A stretch of 64,000 bases of DNA from Patella vulgata (GCF_932274485.2 NC_065885.2:2962501-3026500); one strand, 5' to 3'; positions 32,665 through 44,112 are shown, counted from the stretch's first letter. The notes: generated by a model from the sequence alone, not told the origin. Made by a program: numbers and translations.

Positions 32665-33352
32665 ATTATAAAATAAAATGGGGTTTATTAACTCCTAATG
32701 TTTTGCTCAGACTGGGTTAATGAATGCGGGGATACGCCATATAGGGGTCACGTTGGCTAAGCGGGTAAGACGCTGGCTCGCTAGCCTGGAGGTCGGGTGT
32801 TCGATCCCTGCAATGGCTGAGAGAAAGTTCATCCAGAGTTTCCGGCATGGTTCCCCCTTGTTAGTGATGTAGGACGAAGGGCCTGACAAGGACAACTGTC
32901 TAGTCCTTTGGATGGGACGAAAAACCGGCGTTCGGGTGGGACGAAAAACTGAGGTCCCGTGTACACATTGGCGTGCATTTAAAAGATCTCTTGACATTTG
33001 GGATTTGATATAAGAGTAGGCCGTAGTGCAGCGGTCCGGGCAAAATTCCCCTCATGGCACACTGTATGGCGTATGCGGGTCTTCAATAGCCCAGTTCGGA
33101 GCAGCCTAGTTTCATTCCATACGCCATACAGTGTGCTATAAGGGAAATGTTGCCCAGACAGCGGCGCTACGACCTACTCTTACATCGAATGGCAACTACA
33201 AGGTTTCTGTTACGTACATGCCAATGTGTACTCGGTTTTTCGTACCTTCTGAAAGGTACCTTTCGTACCTTGTCCCTTGCCAGGCCAAGTTCCAGCACTG
33301 GACCCCCAAGTTAACGAGACACCATCTTACTCAATAAATCACCGCGGTCCTC
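32665..33352 (-). mobile_element. SINE-B copy split by another SINE-B
   Basis: Tail half at 32665-32747 (AAATAAAATGGGGTTTATTA to GATACGCCATATAG) and the rest at 33113-33352 (CATACGCCATACAGTGTGC onward). ATACGCCATAYAG is repeated on both sides of the younger copy. Confidence 0.85.
32748..33117 (+). mobile_element. SINE-B copy, near full length, nested
   Basis: tRNA-like head GGGGTCACGTTGGCTAAG with A-box-like TGGCTAAGCGGG and B-box GGTGTTCGATCCC, full body with a small duplication (GTTCGGGTGGGACGAAAAAC), ending GCCCAGTTCGGAGCAG. The final GGACGTTAAA is not preserved. Confidence 0.88.
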
Positions 33353-34532
33353 ACATAAAATAAAATAAAGTCGTTCAGATGTCCTGTATAATTAAGAAAA
33401 TGTATTTCGCCGATGTATTGTTGCGATTCCATGATTTTCTATTATTAAAGAAATAAGTCTAATATTTATTTAAAGATTTTTCTCTGTGTGTTTAAGAGAA
33501 ATATATCGATGAATATGCGATAATTGGTTGTTATAAATGTAGAAAACTAGACCCAATAAACAATAATCCTGGTCCTACAGAGAATATTGGATCAAAAAAA
33601 CATGAGATTCGATTCCAGTAATGGAATACAAATACAGAAAAGACATAAAAAGGAAACCGTAAAGAAAACGATGTTATTATCTAAGCTTATCTTTAGTTTG
33701 TGTCTTTTTCACCTACAATACAATACCATATTCCTTAGCCATTTAACCAATTACTTAAAGCGATAACAGCGTTCACAAATGGACAGTTAATACTTTGGAA
33801 AATACGTTATCATTTTATCCAAAAAATCACAAAATTTTCCAGATACATTAAAGGCTCAATACCACTCTTGTTGTAACTGAATAATATGTCCCAATCTTTA
33901 TTCTGGTCAACATATTGTACTATTTTACAATATTCCAATTAATTGATGATACAAATTTCATCTTAACACACCTAATGTAGAAAATTGGAAAAATTCAACT
34001 AAATGATTTGAAAAGCCTGACGTAAAGCTTTTCAAATGTGACTTGGATTTAAAAATATTTTTGAACCCTCTGGACAAGTAACATAGGATTTAATGGATAA
34101 TTTACACAAGAGGTAGGACACTAAAACATCTAGTACCTAGAATAAGGCTATTTTATATTTTCTGAAGGTGCCAAGCCACCAACAGTGTTATTGTTCCTTT
34201 AAACTGAACTAAACCTGTTTCTCTATTATTGATTAATACGAATTATTTGTCTTGCCTCTTCTGTATAAATATCCAATCCGTTTTTAATTCCGTACGATTG
34301 TTTCTAAAGTTTATATACGCCGTAAAATCATGGATAATCATCCAAACCTGTCCTTGATGCTATACCAAATCATGAATGTTCACCAAAGCCTGGTAGAAAA
34401 TATAAATTCTAACACATTTCCTCAGTGTCAACTGAAATCGCAATGCAAAAGGGAAAAGGTGTGACCCTCAAAAGACGATCCTGATTATGGTTATCAAACC
34501 GAGGTACACGACTCTCTTGAGCGTTCAGCAAA
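33353..34532. other. Non-genic spacer
   Basis: About 1.2 kb of AT-rich, low-complexity sequence with only very short frames. Nothing recognised. Confidence 0.5.
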
Positions 34533-34919
34533 TGAAGAGTCCCGGGGAAGAACGATCTAAGTCACTTTTTCAAGGAACCCCAGTTAATGGCGCCATCTGG
34601 TAGAAAATTGTATACGCTTTCTGTGGAACAATCAATTTCAGGTAAAAACGACCGGAGTCACATCGAACCAAGGAGCTTCTGAAATGGCCTCCCAGACAAA
34701 TACGTCCACCGCACCCTTTATTTGACCTTAATTTGGCTGAAAAGTAGAAGTCTGTTGTTGTACTGGTAATTATGATTCGTATGAAACATCATTTTGAAGT
34801 TGTAATTAAACTCACTCGTAGTTCTGTTTGCGTCAAGCATTTTCGACCAAAAGTCTGTTTTGCCTTTTATACGAAAAGACACAAATGTGACTTGGATCGT
34901 TCTTCCCCTGGACTCTTCA
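34533..34919 (-). mobile_element. MITE-6 copy, full length
   Basis: Inverse-orientation partner of 20227-20612, with ends TGAAGAGTCCCGGGGAAG and TTCCCCTGGACTCTTCA. Length 387 versus 386 bp. Confidence 0.9.
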
Positions 34920-35197
34920 ATATGTGACATTGTCCAAAGTCACAACAGTACTTCGTGTTGTAGATATAATGACAAAATTCAGACGACAGCAAAACTAACT
35001 TTATATAAAGCCTAGTTCAAAACCCGCCGTAAGTGATTTGACACGCACGAGTCGCAGGGTTTGGTAGGCACAAGAAAACAGGATGAAAAGTTTTTATGTG
35101 CCGGACCAAAAGTCCCTACGGCCAGTCTGCGGATATCTGTGGTGCCGAAAACACGCAAGTGACGCGTAAGTCTCACGCATGGGTTTACTAAATCATT
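34920..35197. other. Short unrecognised spacer
   Basis: Contains a 74-residue minus-strand frame without a recognisable domain; not called. Confidence 0.4.
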
Positions 35198-35808
35198 AGA
35201 GACTTTTGGCAAGCGGAATTTTCCCATCCGTATCACGTATCCGTATCGTATACGTGATACGTTGCGTCAATGTAGTTTTAGAGTTTTGGCAGATTTTTGC
35301 GTCGCGTACGTGTGCGTCGATCAGCTGAGCTTAGTTCTATTACAGCATGATGGCAGATATCTACCAAGATCACCATCAGTGCTCAAGTGCCTATTAGAGC
35401 CGACAATTTCCCGGAGGGAATGAAATCGCTCGACAGTCGCTGAGCTATTAAAAAAAAATAATATCGAATCTTATTAAAAATCTTCGACTAATGTATCATT
35501 TCGGAAAGTTTATACCCCTTTACCACAGAATGAAATCATTTTCAGATATGCAAGGTTCCGCCTCCCTAAATTTAGCATGTAGAGATCAACCGTAATGGTT
35601 AAAATCACATGAAATGATTCATAAAAACGCTACGATACCATTTCAGCGTCTAAAAGTAGCAAACAAGACGGTAAAAGGAAACGACAATGTTATACGGACC
35701 TTTTCCGTATGAAAGCTGTTCGTTACGTGCTGCCGTATCCGTGTGCCGTATCACGTATGAGAAATGTACACACATTGATGACGTCAGACGCGCTTGCCAA
35801 AAATCTCT
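35198..35808. mobile_element. Putative DNA element with AGAGAYTTTTGGCAAGCG ends
   Basis: AGAGACTTTTGGCAAGCG at 35198 and CGCTTGCCAAAAATCTCT at 35791 are inverted 18-bp ends with one mismatch. Just inside the left end is a palindrome-rich stretch (GTATCACGTATCC, CGTATACGTGATAC) echoed near the right end (CCGTATCACGTATG). Single copy here. Confidence 0.5.
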
Positions 35809-35860
35809 ATTCCCTCGTAGACTGCCCGTAGTAACACGTACGGCGTGTTGTGGGTTAGGC

Positions 35861-36165
35861 TTAAACATATATAATGCAAGATCTAAATCTGCTTATTGCA
35901 GGTCTTCTTTGGGCCTGAAATGTTATCTAAATTATTAATGGGACATTAATTAACGTATCCACACCATAATCAACTCTCGATGCCATCGTTAGCCTGCGAT
36001 ATTTAGTGGATTTGAATACATTTTGTGATGGATAACTTAAGGTAAAAATGAATAATCGAGACATTGTTTGTTATGATACCAACGTCAGTAATGGCGATCG
36101 AGACGACTAGACTAAACTTCAATGGCTGATATCTCGGTTTAGCTTGAAGCAATTTCACTGTACAA
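35861..36165 (-). mobile_element. MITE-2 copy, truncated
   Basis: TTAAACATATATAATGCAAG (right terminus complement) through ATCTCGGTTTAGC. The other terminus is lost. Confidence 0.8.
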
Positions 36166-36229
36166 CATAAGCTTCATAAATTTAAGAGAATACTCTTCTA
36201 AACGTTGTCCAAATCAATTAGTTTTCATA

Positions 36230-36660
36230 AGTATCTGTTACTAGCGGTTGAACCAGCGTAGTACGGGTATAAACCATGAACCGGAAGTAACATATCTCTG
36301 AAACCGGAAGTGGTAGTCCATCGACACCAGACCTATGTTACCCCCGGGTCTGAGTTACCCATATACGGATAAATCTATTTGTCAAGGTCGTAGAGATGTA
36401 AATAAGGTTAGGGCACGTGATTGTTGCCGAGATTGTAGGTTAGGGTTAGGGTAAGCATTGGGACCAGGTCCAGGATTAGGGTTTTGATTAGAGCTAGCCC
36501 TGTTTCCAACTCGTGACCATGACGAAAAATTGAGCTGGCCTTATAATTTAGCACTAACTACCCATATACAACAAATTTCATCCTCGGGCCAGCCCTAGTG
36601 TTACCGCCAACCCTGAACAGACAGACAGACCAACACAACAGTCACAAATATTAGTTAAAA
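36230..36660 (-). mobile_element. Helitron-like remnant hosting MITE-5
   Basis: The complement of the 42108-42335 element: TTACTAGCGG at the left, CCGGAAGTGGTAGTCC, GGTCTGAGTTACCC and, after the MITE-5 insertion, GCCAACCCTGAACAGACAG and ACAAATATTAG at the right. CTAGT at one end and a TATTAG-type start at the other are typical of Helentron-like non-autonomous elements, but the classification is inference. Confidence 0.5.
36381..36542 (+). mobile_element. MITE-5 copy, left end missing
   Basis: GTCAAGGTCGTAGAGATG, GGTTAGGGTTAGGGTAAGC, ACGAAAAATTGAGCTGGCC. Contains two TTAGGG units. Confidence 0.75.
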
Positions 36661-37079
36661 TCGATTGTTTAAATCTAAAATATATTCAATTATAACTACA
36701 GTCTTTCGGTCGTTAGCCGGAAATTGTAACAGTCGACAACCGCATTGGGTGACGACGAATAAGGATCGCAATAAAACGTGGGTGTATACAGCTAATTCTT
36801 TATATTAATAGTTAAATGGCATCTCTCATAAAGAATCCTGCAAGGAGGCAATTATTTGACGAAATGGAGTTAATTATGACAGGCGATAGCTGTTATTGAT
36901 AATAATATAGGTTTCTCAAGCCATGTAAAGCAAACTTTGGGATGTTTCGATTGGCCATTAGCGCCTGCCTATTACCACCAATGTGTACCAAGTAACAGGA
37001 AACTGACATAAATGGGTTAATGGTGGCTAAATTGAGTAAGTGGTTCACGCCTCAAAAGCAACGATTGTGTAAGTTCTAT
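36661..37079. other. Non-genic spacer
   Basis: Nothing recognised. Confidence 0.45.
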
Positions 37080-37089
37080 TCTTACATCA

Positions 37090-37425
37090 ACTGGGGTTTA
37101 ACGTTCTACGTTTCTGCAACGTTCATCGGAATTTCCCGGCGTGGTTCCCCCTTGTCAGTGGTGCAGGACCAAGGGCCCGGCAAAGGAAAAAGTATAGTCG
37201 TTTGGATGGGACGAAAAACCGAGGTCCCGAATACACATTGGCGTGCACGTTAAAGATACCTTGGCAGTTGGAGTAGGCCGTAGTGCCACTTTCCGGGAAA
37301 AATTTCCCTCATAGCACACTGTATCGCGTATTTCCGACTTCATTAGCCCAGTCGGGACAGAACAGTAGGACGTTAAACCCCATTTCATTACGTTTCTGCA
37401 ACGACTGGGATGGTAAGACAGGCAT
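37090..37425. mobile_element. SINE-B inside SINE-B with 14-bp target duplication
   Basis: Outer minus-strand SINE-B: CTGGGGTTTAACGTTCT on the left and ACTGGGATGGTAAGACAGGC on the right. Inner plus-strand copy: 37122-37389, 5'-truncated at TCATCGGAATTTCCC, ending AGGACGTTAAACCCCATTTC. ACGTTTCTGCAACG is exactly repeated at 37108-37121 and 37390-37403. Confidence 0.92.
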
Positions 37426-37509
37426 AAATCTTACATTGTTCTAAGACAAACGGCAAGCGATTAATTTATTCAAGTGTGAATGAATATGAAATTATTAGGA
37501 TTTACTAAT

Positions 37510-37640
37510 GAAGTACAGTGTGCTATGAGGGCAATTTTGCCCGGGCAGCATCGCTACGTCCCACTCTTATATCGAATTCTGTCAAGGGTTCTTTTGCGTG
37601 TTCCATTCTGAGAATGCTTTGTGAACTCAGGGCTGAAGTT
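37510..37640 (-). mobile_element. SINE-B fragment followed by a MITE-8 end
   Basis: GTACAGTGTGCTATGAGG to GTTCTTTTGCGTG is SINE-B body. ATTCTGAGAATGCTTTGTG at 37604-37633 is the right terminus of MITE-8. Confidence 0.65.
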
Positions 37641-38344
37641 TCTGCGATACTGTTTCCATATGGGGCTGGCCCCGAATCACCATATTCCATGCTGTATAAA
37701 TAATGATTCCATAAGGACGTCTATACACTTTATTGAACGACTTTCAGAAACGTCATGCTCGGTGATAATAATATCTATTTTATTTTCCCAGTTTACCAGA
37801 CATTTTGGGTTAACTACCGTAAAGCTCAGCTTCAAGAAATTTTAATCTTCGCTGTAGAATAAAATAATTATATTGGTTTCGCAACCAAAAAAAAATCCAA
37901 AAATCCCAACGCTAATATCTCCCAATATCCTGTCCAAATATGAGAACTTCGCGTACTTATTTACCCGAAGAGTTACGTTTGCAAGAAATCGACCTTACTT
38001 TATCTAAATCCAAGATATCCGTTAAATCCACGACTTTACATCAAAGCACGATTATATTGTCACCACTAGTATCTCTGTTAACTGAAACGGGACCCCATAT
38101 CGACTGCATGTTAATGCAACTTCTATGTTCTGGAAACATAACAAGGCTGATTTATTGTTATAAGAGATAATTTGAATGGACTCTAACCTGGTGGATAAAG
38201 ACGTGGGATTATACACGATCTCGTTGATAGCTGTTTTATATCAGTATTGTTGGAATGGTTGGTCGTAAATTCAATTATGTAGCGAGAATAAAAATAAACC
38301 AGTTTGATTAAACTAGTGTGTCAGATTGGATGTTTAAGAACAAG
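37641..38344. other. Non-genic spacer
   Basis: Frames of 74 and 76 residues have no recognisable domain and no upstream signals; not called. Confidence 0.45.
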
Positions 38345-38630
38345 CCGGAGCCGCGGTGGCTGAGCCAGTAAGACCCGCGTTCACAAACTTGGAGGTCCCG
38401 GATTCGCTCCCATGTTGGCCGAGAAAATCCCTCGACATTAGTCGATCCGGATTGGATGACGAAAACACCAGATCCCGTGTAAACATTAGCATGCACATAA
38501 AAGAGCCCACGACAGTTGGGATTTGAAATAGGAGTAGTTCTTACTGCCATTTTGCGGTAAAAATTTTTCCTCATAGCCCAGTCGGCGCAGAAGAGTAGGC
38601 CGTTAAATCCCATTGTAATTTCATTGTAGC
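38345..38630 (+). mobile_element. SINE-B copy with tRNA-like head
   Basis: GCCGCGGTGGCTGAGCCAG, GAGGTCCCGGATTCGC, a body with deletions, and GGCCGTTAAATCCCATTG at the end. Confidence 0.85.
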
Positions 38631-38799
38631 AATAATTACCCCCGCCCCGCCAAACAAAAAAAAAAGAAAAAGAAACAAAACTTCTTTACTAATGTGATAT
38701 TGCTACCTAACTAACCAGCTCGGGTGTATTCTAACCATTGTTCAAATTTAGTATCGGTTTAATAGTGTCAAGTGGAGGTTGGGTGGCCGAATTTAGGTT

Positions 38800-38865
<66 letters not shown>

Positions 38866-39371
38866 TGGGTGCCTACCTTCGTTGGTTTTTTCCAGAACTA
38901 ATTTGGGAGCCCCACCCCCACCCCACCCCACCCCACCCCACCTCCAACCCCAAACCGACCCAGTATATGCAAGTCATACTGAATACCAATGAAGTGGATC
39001 TCTAGTTACAGATAAAGCTTAGAAAGTGTCACATTAATCACTGCTGCATTAACAACATGTCGGGGATAAGATAGCGATGGTAAAACTGGTTAAAAATTAT
39101 CAAATCAGGCGAAAAATTGGATGATAAAAAAACTGCTTGTAATCGTTATGTGTTTATTTTACTGAATTAAACACCATCATGTAGTTATGTACAAATTACA
39201 TTTTACGTTCTTGTCATTCCAAATCACCATAAAACTATTCCGTTAAAGATGTATTATGTAAGGTTTAGATTGTAGGGTATTGGATGCGATGGTTCATTTT
39301 CACACGGCTCTCTTTCAATCAATCTTGACTTTTTTTTTATTCAACCATTTTTTGAGGTAATGCAAAAACCT
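38631..39371. other. Spacer with simple repeats
   Basis: Includes an A-rich tract (38655-38680), GGTTGGGTGGCCGAATTTAG (a possible SINE-A head relic), (CT)n then (CA)n at 38808-38860, and CCCCACCCCA repeats at 38911-38942. No gene. Confidence 0.6.
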
Positions 39372-39613
39372 GGCCCCAAGTTCACAAGGCATTCTCAGAC
39401 TTAACTTAAGAATTTACTCAACTTTCAATCACTGTTTATGAGAAATATCTTTGATCCAGATACACAAAACTTTGCATATAGTTTCTTATTGATATATCTG
39501 ATACATTAAAACTACAGAATTATTATAAAGGGCTATATTTTAGTTAAAATAAGGCGAACAAGTTTGAGTAAATTCTCAACTTAAGTCTGAGAATGCTTTG
39601 TGAACTCGGGGCC
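39372..39613. mobile_element. MITE-8 copy, full length
   Basis: GGCCCCAAGTTCACAAGGC... and ...GCTTTGTGAACTCGGGGCC are inverted repeats of about 50 bp. The interior of about 140 bp is AT-rich. Fragments of the same family are at 15198, 15812 and 37604. Confidence 0.88.
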
Positions 39614-39668
39614 AGACCACCGATTATTATTCTTAATTTGGAATGGACATACTTAGATCACCGACATC

Positions 39669-39675
39669 GATCAAG

Positions 39676-39718
<43 letters not shown>

Positions 39719-39972
39719 GGGGTTTAACGTCCACTCGACACAAACATATGGTTTAACTTTATTTCAATAATTCGCTTGCGCATAGGGGTCTTTAGCGGTG
39801 GGAGGAAACCGGAGGACCCGGAGAAAACCCACGAGGTTGGACAGGCGACCCTACTCCTTGTCACGTACAACCGGGGATTCGAAACCACACCAGTCGACTC
39901 AATGACAGACTTTATGATACAGCGCGCGCACGCTAACCATTCAGCCATCCAACCCCGCAGATAAAGATGCAA
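39669..39972 (-). mobile_element. SINE-A copy, full length
   Basis: AAGATGC at 39673 and 39966 is a likely short target duplication. Encloses a (GA)n complement, GGGGTTTAACGTCCACTCG, the body (lacking the GGTCATTTCGGGACTAA segment) and the head ending CAGCCATCCAACCCCG. Confidence 0.92.
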
Positions 39973-39993
39973 TAATATGTAAGACTTAGATAA

Positions 39994-40145
39994 AGGTACA
40001 TTATGCAAGAACTAAATCTTTCTATCTATTGCTTAGCTCAAGGTTTAGTCTAGGTTGTCAAGTGCCGTTGCTATCATTATGAACGTTCTACGCTACATCT
40101 TCATACAGTCATAACTTCGCACAGACTAAATAATTTGAGTGAAAT
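39994..40145 (-). mobile_element. MITE-2 remnant
   Basis: AAAGGTACATTATGCAAGAA resembles the MITE-2 right terminus in complement. The rest is heavily diverged (ACTAAATAATTTGAGTG). Confidence 0.5.
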
Positions 40146-40186
40146 TTTCAATATATTCATATTGCATCGTCTAGTTCTTGATCTGG

Positions 40187-40438
40187 GAGGGGGGGGGCGA
40201 ATGGTTAGCGCGTGCGCGTTGTATCATTAGGTCTGCGTGATTAGGTCTGGCGTGCCATTAAGTCAGATACCCCAGTTGAACATGACAAGGAGTAGGGTCG
40301 CTTGTCCAGCCTCGTGGGTTTTCTCTGGTTACCTCTCACTGCTAAAGACCCTACGCGCTAGCTAATTATCGAAATAAAATTGAACCATATGTTAGTCTCA
40401 AAATGACCTAGTTTGTGTCGACTGGACGTTTAACCCCA
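40187..40438 (+). mobile_element. SINE-A copy
   Basis: A run of about 9 G, CGAATGGTTAGCGCGTGCG, a damaged B-box region, the body, and GACTGGACGTTTAACCCC. There is no (CT)n tail. Confidence 0.87.
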
Positions 40439-40539
40439 ACATCGTGATCGTGTACACGTTGCGTTTTCATTCAAGCTACGGGAATTCCCCGCTACACCAC
40501 ACGGGGCGCCACCTTGGCTTGATGAGCATGGAACTGGCG

Positions 40540-40932
40540 CACTCGGCAAACCTCAGCAAATTCCAGTACCCTACATCTAGCATCGGCTGTATAACGAAGT
40601 CCGCCTTTGGAACTACTTTCAAGTTCCCGGATTACCAACGGCGTTGCCTTTGAAGAATGTTTTATCATACAAATATTTCAAAGTCTGAAGCTGTGTTTCT
40701 TTCAAGTTTATCCAATTTTCTTCAAACAAGGACAACTTAATTTGCACGGAAAATTCTACACACGCTTCGAACGACGCAATTTTGATAACATCTTTTTAAA
40801 AGCGGCAAGTTTTCCTAATAAGTAAACCGGTGCCGCATCGCAATTGTATAGGCGTAGGTACATATCACTTACCGTTATACAGGCGAGGCTAGATGTAGAG
40901 TAACGGAATCTGCCGAGGTTTGCCGACTGGGA
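40540..40932. repeat. Fold-back structure, about 60-bp arms
   Basis: CTCGGCAAACCTCAGCAAAT... (40540-40600) and its imperfect complement (40870-40932, ...CTGCCGAGGTTTGCCGA) flank about 270 bp. A 72-residue frame lies in the loop but has no domain. Confidence 0.7.
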
Positions 40933-40999
40933 ACTAGAACACCCCTGGTTGTTCCAAGTGTCCGTCGTCAGGTTACCAGATCCCCTGGTTAGCAACCAA

Positions 41000-41315
41000 T
41001 CTGATTAAGATACAGATCTATCTTTCGTTTCGTTTTTTTTTTTGTATACCTTTGATGACCTCTACTACATGAAGATCTGACCAGCTTTTGACCCTATGAC
41101 GTCAGACATTTGATTAACCAACCAGCGTTGGTGTTTCAAGTGGGTTACCGACAGTTCCCTGCACCTCATGCCAAAAACTCGCCGTAACGGGCCGTTTCAT
41201 TGGCTAATCCCTCACATCATCCAGAACACGGGTTATATAATAACTCTTCCAGATCCTAGTGTAGTAAGAACATGTAAAACGAAATTTTGAACTATAAAAA
41301 AACGAAACATTGACT
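41000..41315 (-). mobile_element. MITE-3 copy
   Basis: CCAATCTGATTAAGATACAG at the left. Interior complement of 13209-13540, including GACGTCAGACATTTGATTAA and CTCTTCCAGATCCTAGTG. The right terminus is replaced after AACGAAACATTG. Confidence 0.8.
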
Positions 41316-41984
41316 CCACCCCCCCCCCTCTTACTTTACATCGACGTATGTTGTCTCAAGGAACATTCAGCCCAAGGATATGAGTTATCATCTAAACTTC
41401 TAACGAACATGTAGTCAATCAGTCGGCATAAATTTACTCTCATAGCCGGTAATTCGTACAATTTCATCAACGATATATGATTTGTCTGTAACGAATTGAC
41501 TTAGAGGAAATCCGGCGCTGAAAGCGATCCCTTAATTCCATTGGAAGAACATGTAAAAATATTTTATTCATTTAAGCAAAGCTATACGATATTATCTAAT
41601 TATTTGTTTCATGGAATATCTTTCAGTCACATCTTCTGAAGTCGGCTATATGTCTAATACATGGTGGAACTGCATCGTATCTTCTCCATCTTCTGTCTTT
41701 TAGTAATCCATGAACAAATAAATTTTAATCACGGAGCCTTCAGCATTCAGTTCAATCTTGACATAAGCCACAGAAATAACACTGATTGCCCTAAATCTAA
41801 ATCTATTTCTTTAAATAATGAATCGATTTTAATATCACGAACAAAAACTTATTGAAATTCACTAATAAAAATTATCTTTTCCTCCTTTGATCTAAACCCC
41901 GCACGTTTTTTTTAGTGATGTAAGATTAATTAGAATGCTTTTAATTTTTGTTCTTAACATTTGATTTAGAAGATTAGGCAGATC
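41316..41984. other. Non-genic spacer
   Basis: Starts with a run of 9 C, then unrecognised AT-rich DNA. A 64-residue frame is not supported. Confidence 0.5.
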
Positions 41985-42095
41985 AAATACGTGTTACCCA
42001 GGCAACCAATCAGGGAGCATCAATATGGCTACTTAAATATACGTGTTACCCAGACAACCAATCAGGGAGCATCACTGTGGCTACTTGAATAAACG
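41985..42095. repeat. 56-bp tandem duplication
   Basis: TACGTGTTACCCAGRCAACC, AATCAGGGAGCATCA and TGGCTACTT occur twice in direct tandem. Confidence 0.85.
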
Positions 42096-42107
42096 TTTTC
42101 TGCTATA

Positions 42108-42335
42108 TATCTATCTATACTAATATTTGTGACTGTTGTCTGTCTGTCTGTCTGTCCGGCTGTCTGTTTAGGATTGGCGGCTAAACCAGGGCTGTCCCGA
42201 GGCTAAGATTAGGGCTATAGGGGTAGCTAGGACCGGAGAGTAGCATGGGCTAGGTGGAGTTTTACTACCGCTTCCGGTTTCGGAGTTATACTCTTTCAAC
42301 CTGTGCAACGCCGAGTCGTCCGCTAGTAATACTAT
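42108..42335 (+). mobile_element. Helitron-like short element
   Basis: TCTATCTATACTAATATTTG, (TGTC)n, GATTGGCGGCTAAACC, CCGCTTCCGGTTTCGG and a final CGTCCGCTAGTAAT. It resembles 59170-59342 and the complement of 36230-36660. CTAGT end, no inverted termini, no coding frame. Confidence 0.55.
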
Positions 42336-42387
42336 AAAATAGTAGTTTGTTTACTTTGGGGGATAGGGTGGGGTGGGGTGGGTGTCC

Positions 42388-42625
42388 ACTCGGTAAACAC
42401 TAGGTTATATCGAGACTAACATATGGTTCAATTTCATTTCAATAATTCGCTACACGTATTCGTCTTTAGCATTGGGAGGAAACCCGAGTTTCTGAAGAAA
42501 ACGGGGTTGGACGGGCGACCCTTCCCTTGTGGCGTACAAGCGGGTAATTGAGATCACACCACTTGAATCAGTGATATACCTTATCATCTAAAGCGCGCGC
42601 GATAGACCACTCGGCCAGCCAACAA
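42388..42625 (-). mobile_element. SINE-A copy, diverged
   Basis: GTGTCCACTCGGTAAACACT, ACATATGGTTCAATTTCA, TTAGCATTGGGAGGAAACC, GGGCGACCC, and the head ending CTCGGCCAGCCAAC. It is more diverged than average. Confidence 0.8.
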
Positions 42626-42795
42626 CCCGTTCCAAACATTAGTCGATACGGTTAGACGGTTAGCGGAATTCGGTTTATCAAATCATTTTTTTTTAAATTG
42701 GCATGAAATCGAAGTCGCGCATGTTAGACCAGTACAGGAGGGGGGTAGTATAAAAACACCAGGGAGGGGGGGGGGCTAGTAAAAAAACATCAGGG
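42626..42795. other. Short spacer with G-runs
   Basis: Two similar GGAGGGGGG...AGTANAAAAACAYCAGGG segments in tandem (42737-42795). Confidence 0.5.
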
Positions 42796-43035
42796 GGTGG
42801 GGGGTGGAATGGTTAACGCGTGCGCGTTGCATCATTTATATGGTCTGTCATTGAGTCAAGTAGGGTCACCAGTCCAACCTCGTGGGTTTTCTCCGCACTG
42901 CTAAAGACCCCTACGCACAAACGTTATATTGAAGTAATATTGAACAATATTTTAGTCCCGAAATGTCCTAGTTTATGTTATGTGGACATTACCCCCACCC
43001 CCCTCTCTCCCCCTCTCTCTGTCTCTCTCCCTATA
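42796..43035 (+). mobile_element. SINE-A copy with deletions
   Basis: GGGGGGTGGAATGGTTAACG, GCGTTGCATCATTTATATGG, then a jump from GTCATTGAGTCAAG to TAGGGTCACC. It ends TATGTGGACATTACCCCC and CT-rich sequence. Confidence 0.85.
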
Positions 43036-43831
43036 GAACAATCAGGTTGTAGTTTGTAAAACTGAATGTTATATTCGGGCCCAGACATGCGTACCACAGT
43101 AGCTGGATAAAGCAATAGCAGCACGTGCACTTATTAGAACAATGTCACTAATCGCTAATGGTGTGCTATATAACAGGATAATCGTAAATCAAGAATCTTG
43201 TAGTCTCGAATAGTTGTCACCACGAAGAGTATGTTTCTAGATGTAAGGTCTAAATTTATTATCGACAATTAAATAGTCCGGTGTTAATCCTGCTTGTTTA
43301 TAACACAGGGCATTAGTTAATGTACCAAGCTCGGCTGATCCTGTCGCTTGCCTGTCATGTGAGTGTCTGGCATTTTATTCCTTGAAAATCTTCGACCTAC
43401 TGTGTCAATAACCCCGGTGATAAACCCATCTGCTTTACAGTGATATGGCGAAAGCCGTCTTATACCTCTGTACAAGACAACTAACCGTTATAAAGTTCAC
43501 GCGCATTCTACATGTGACGTCATATCACAAGGTGTCTATCATTGGCTGGATGGCGTGTGCATTGTTTTAAACATAGCGTAAACTGGTCCGGGCAGAATGG
43601 CGCCTTTTATTCATCATATATACTTATTTACACTAAATAGGAAATGTTTTTTATTCAGATATATCCCAACACCTTTATTTATTTTTCTAATACTTCAAAA
43701 AAATGATCTAGAATTTAATTTACAGAAGGAAAGTTAATATTGTGAGCTAATTAACTCGCACCGATGTCATCTCTTTCAGTGATTGTAGTGGCCTAGCGAA
43801 TATTCACTGCTGATCGGCTAAATCTACTTGT
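43036..43831. other. Non-genic spacer
   Basis: Unrecognised single-copy-like DNA. Confidence 0.5.
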
Positions 43832-43945
43832 TAAGGCCAGCTCAATTTTCGTCAAGGTCACTGGTTAGGGCACGTGATTGTTGGCGAGATTGTAGGTTAG
43901 GGTTAGGGTAAGCATTGGGGCTAGGTCCAGAGTTAGGTTTAAGAA
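43832..43945 (+). mobile_element. MITE-5 copy, right end missing
   Basis: TA-AGGCCAGCTCAATTTTCG at the left, GGTTAGGGTTAGGGTAAGC inside, fading after GCTAGGTCCAGAGTTAGG. Confidence 0.75.
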
Positions 43946-44049
43946 TATGGGGGAGAGGTTAAGTCTCCACATAAGCACTGACCTAGGATGATGAAAAATT
44001 AGTTCGTGATCAGTGTGCCACTAGACAGATCCGGGTGTCCGAGGATGAA

Positions 44050-44112
44050 CTTTGTCTTCATTAGTTCAATCAGTTCAGAAATTGGGACGTTAAATCCCAT
44101 TTTATTTTATTA
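44050..44112 (+). mobile_element. SINE-B 3' end
   Basis: TTTGTCTTCATTAG, then TTGGGACGTTAAATCCCATT with a TTATTTTATT tail. Confidence 0.65.

Noticed and set aside
36424-36470. True interstitial telomere repeat
   Set aside because: Only two TTAGGG units, always inside MITE-5, so it is element sequence rather than a telomere fusion scar.
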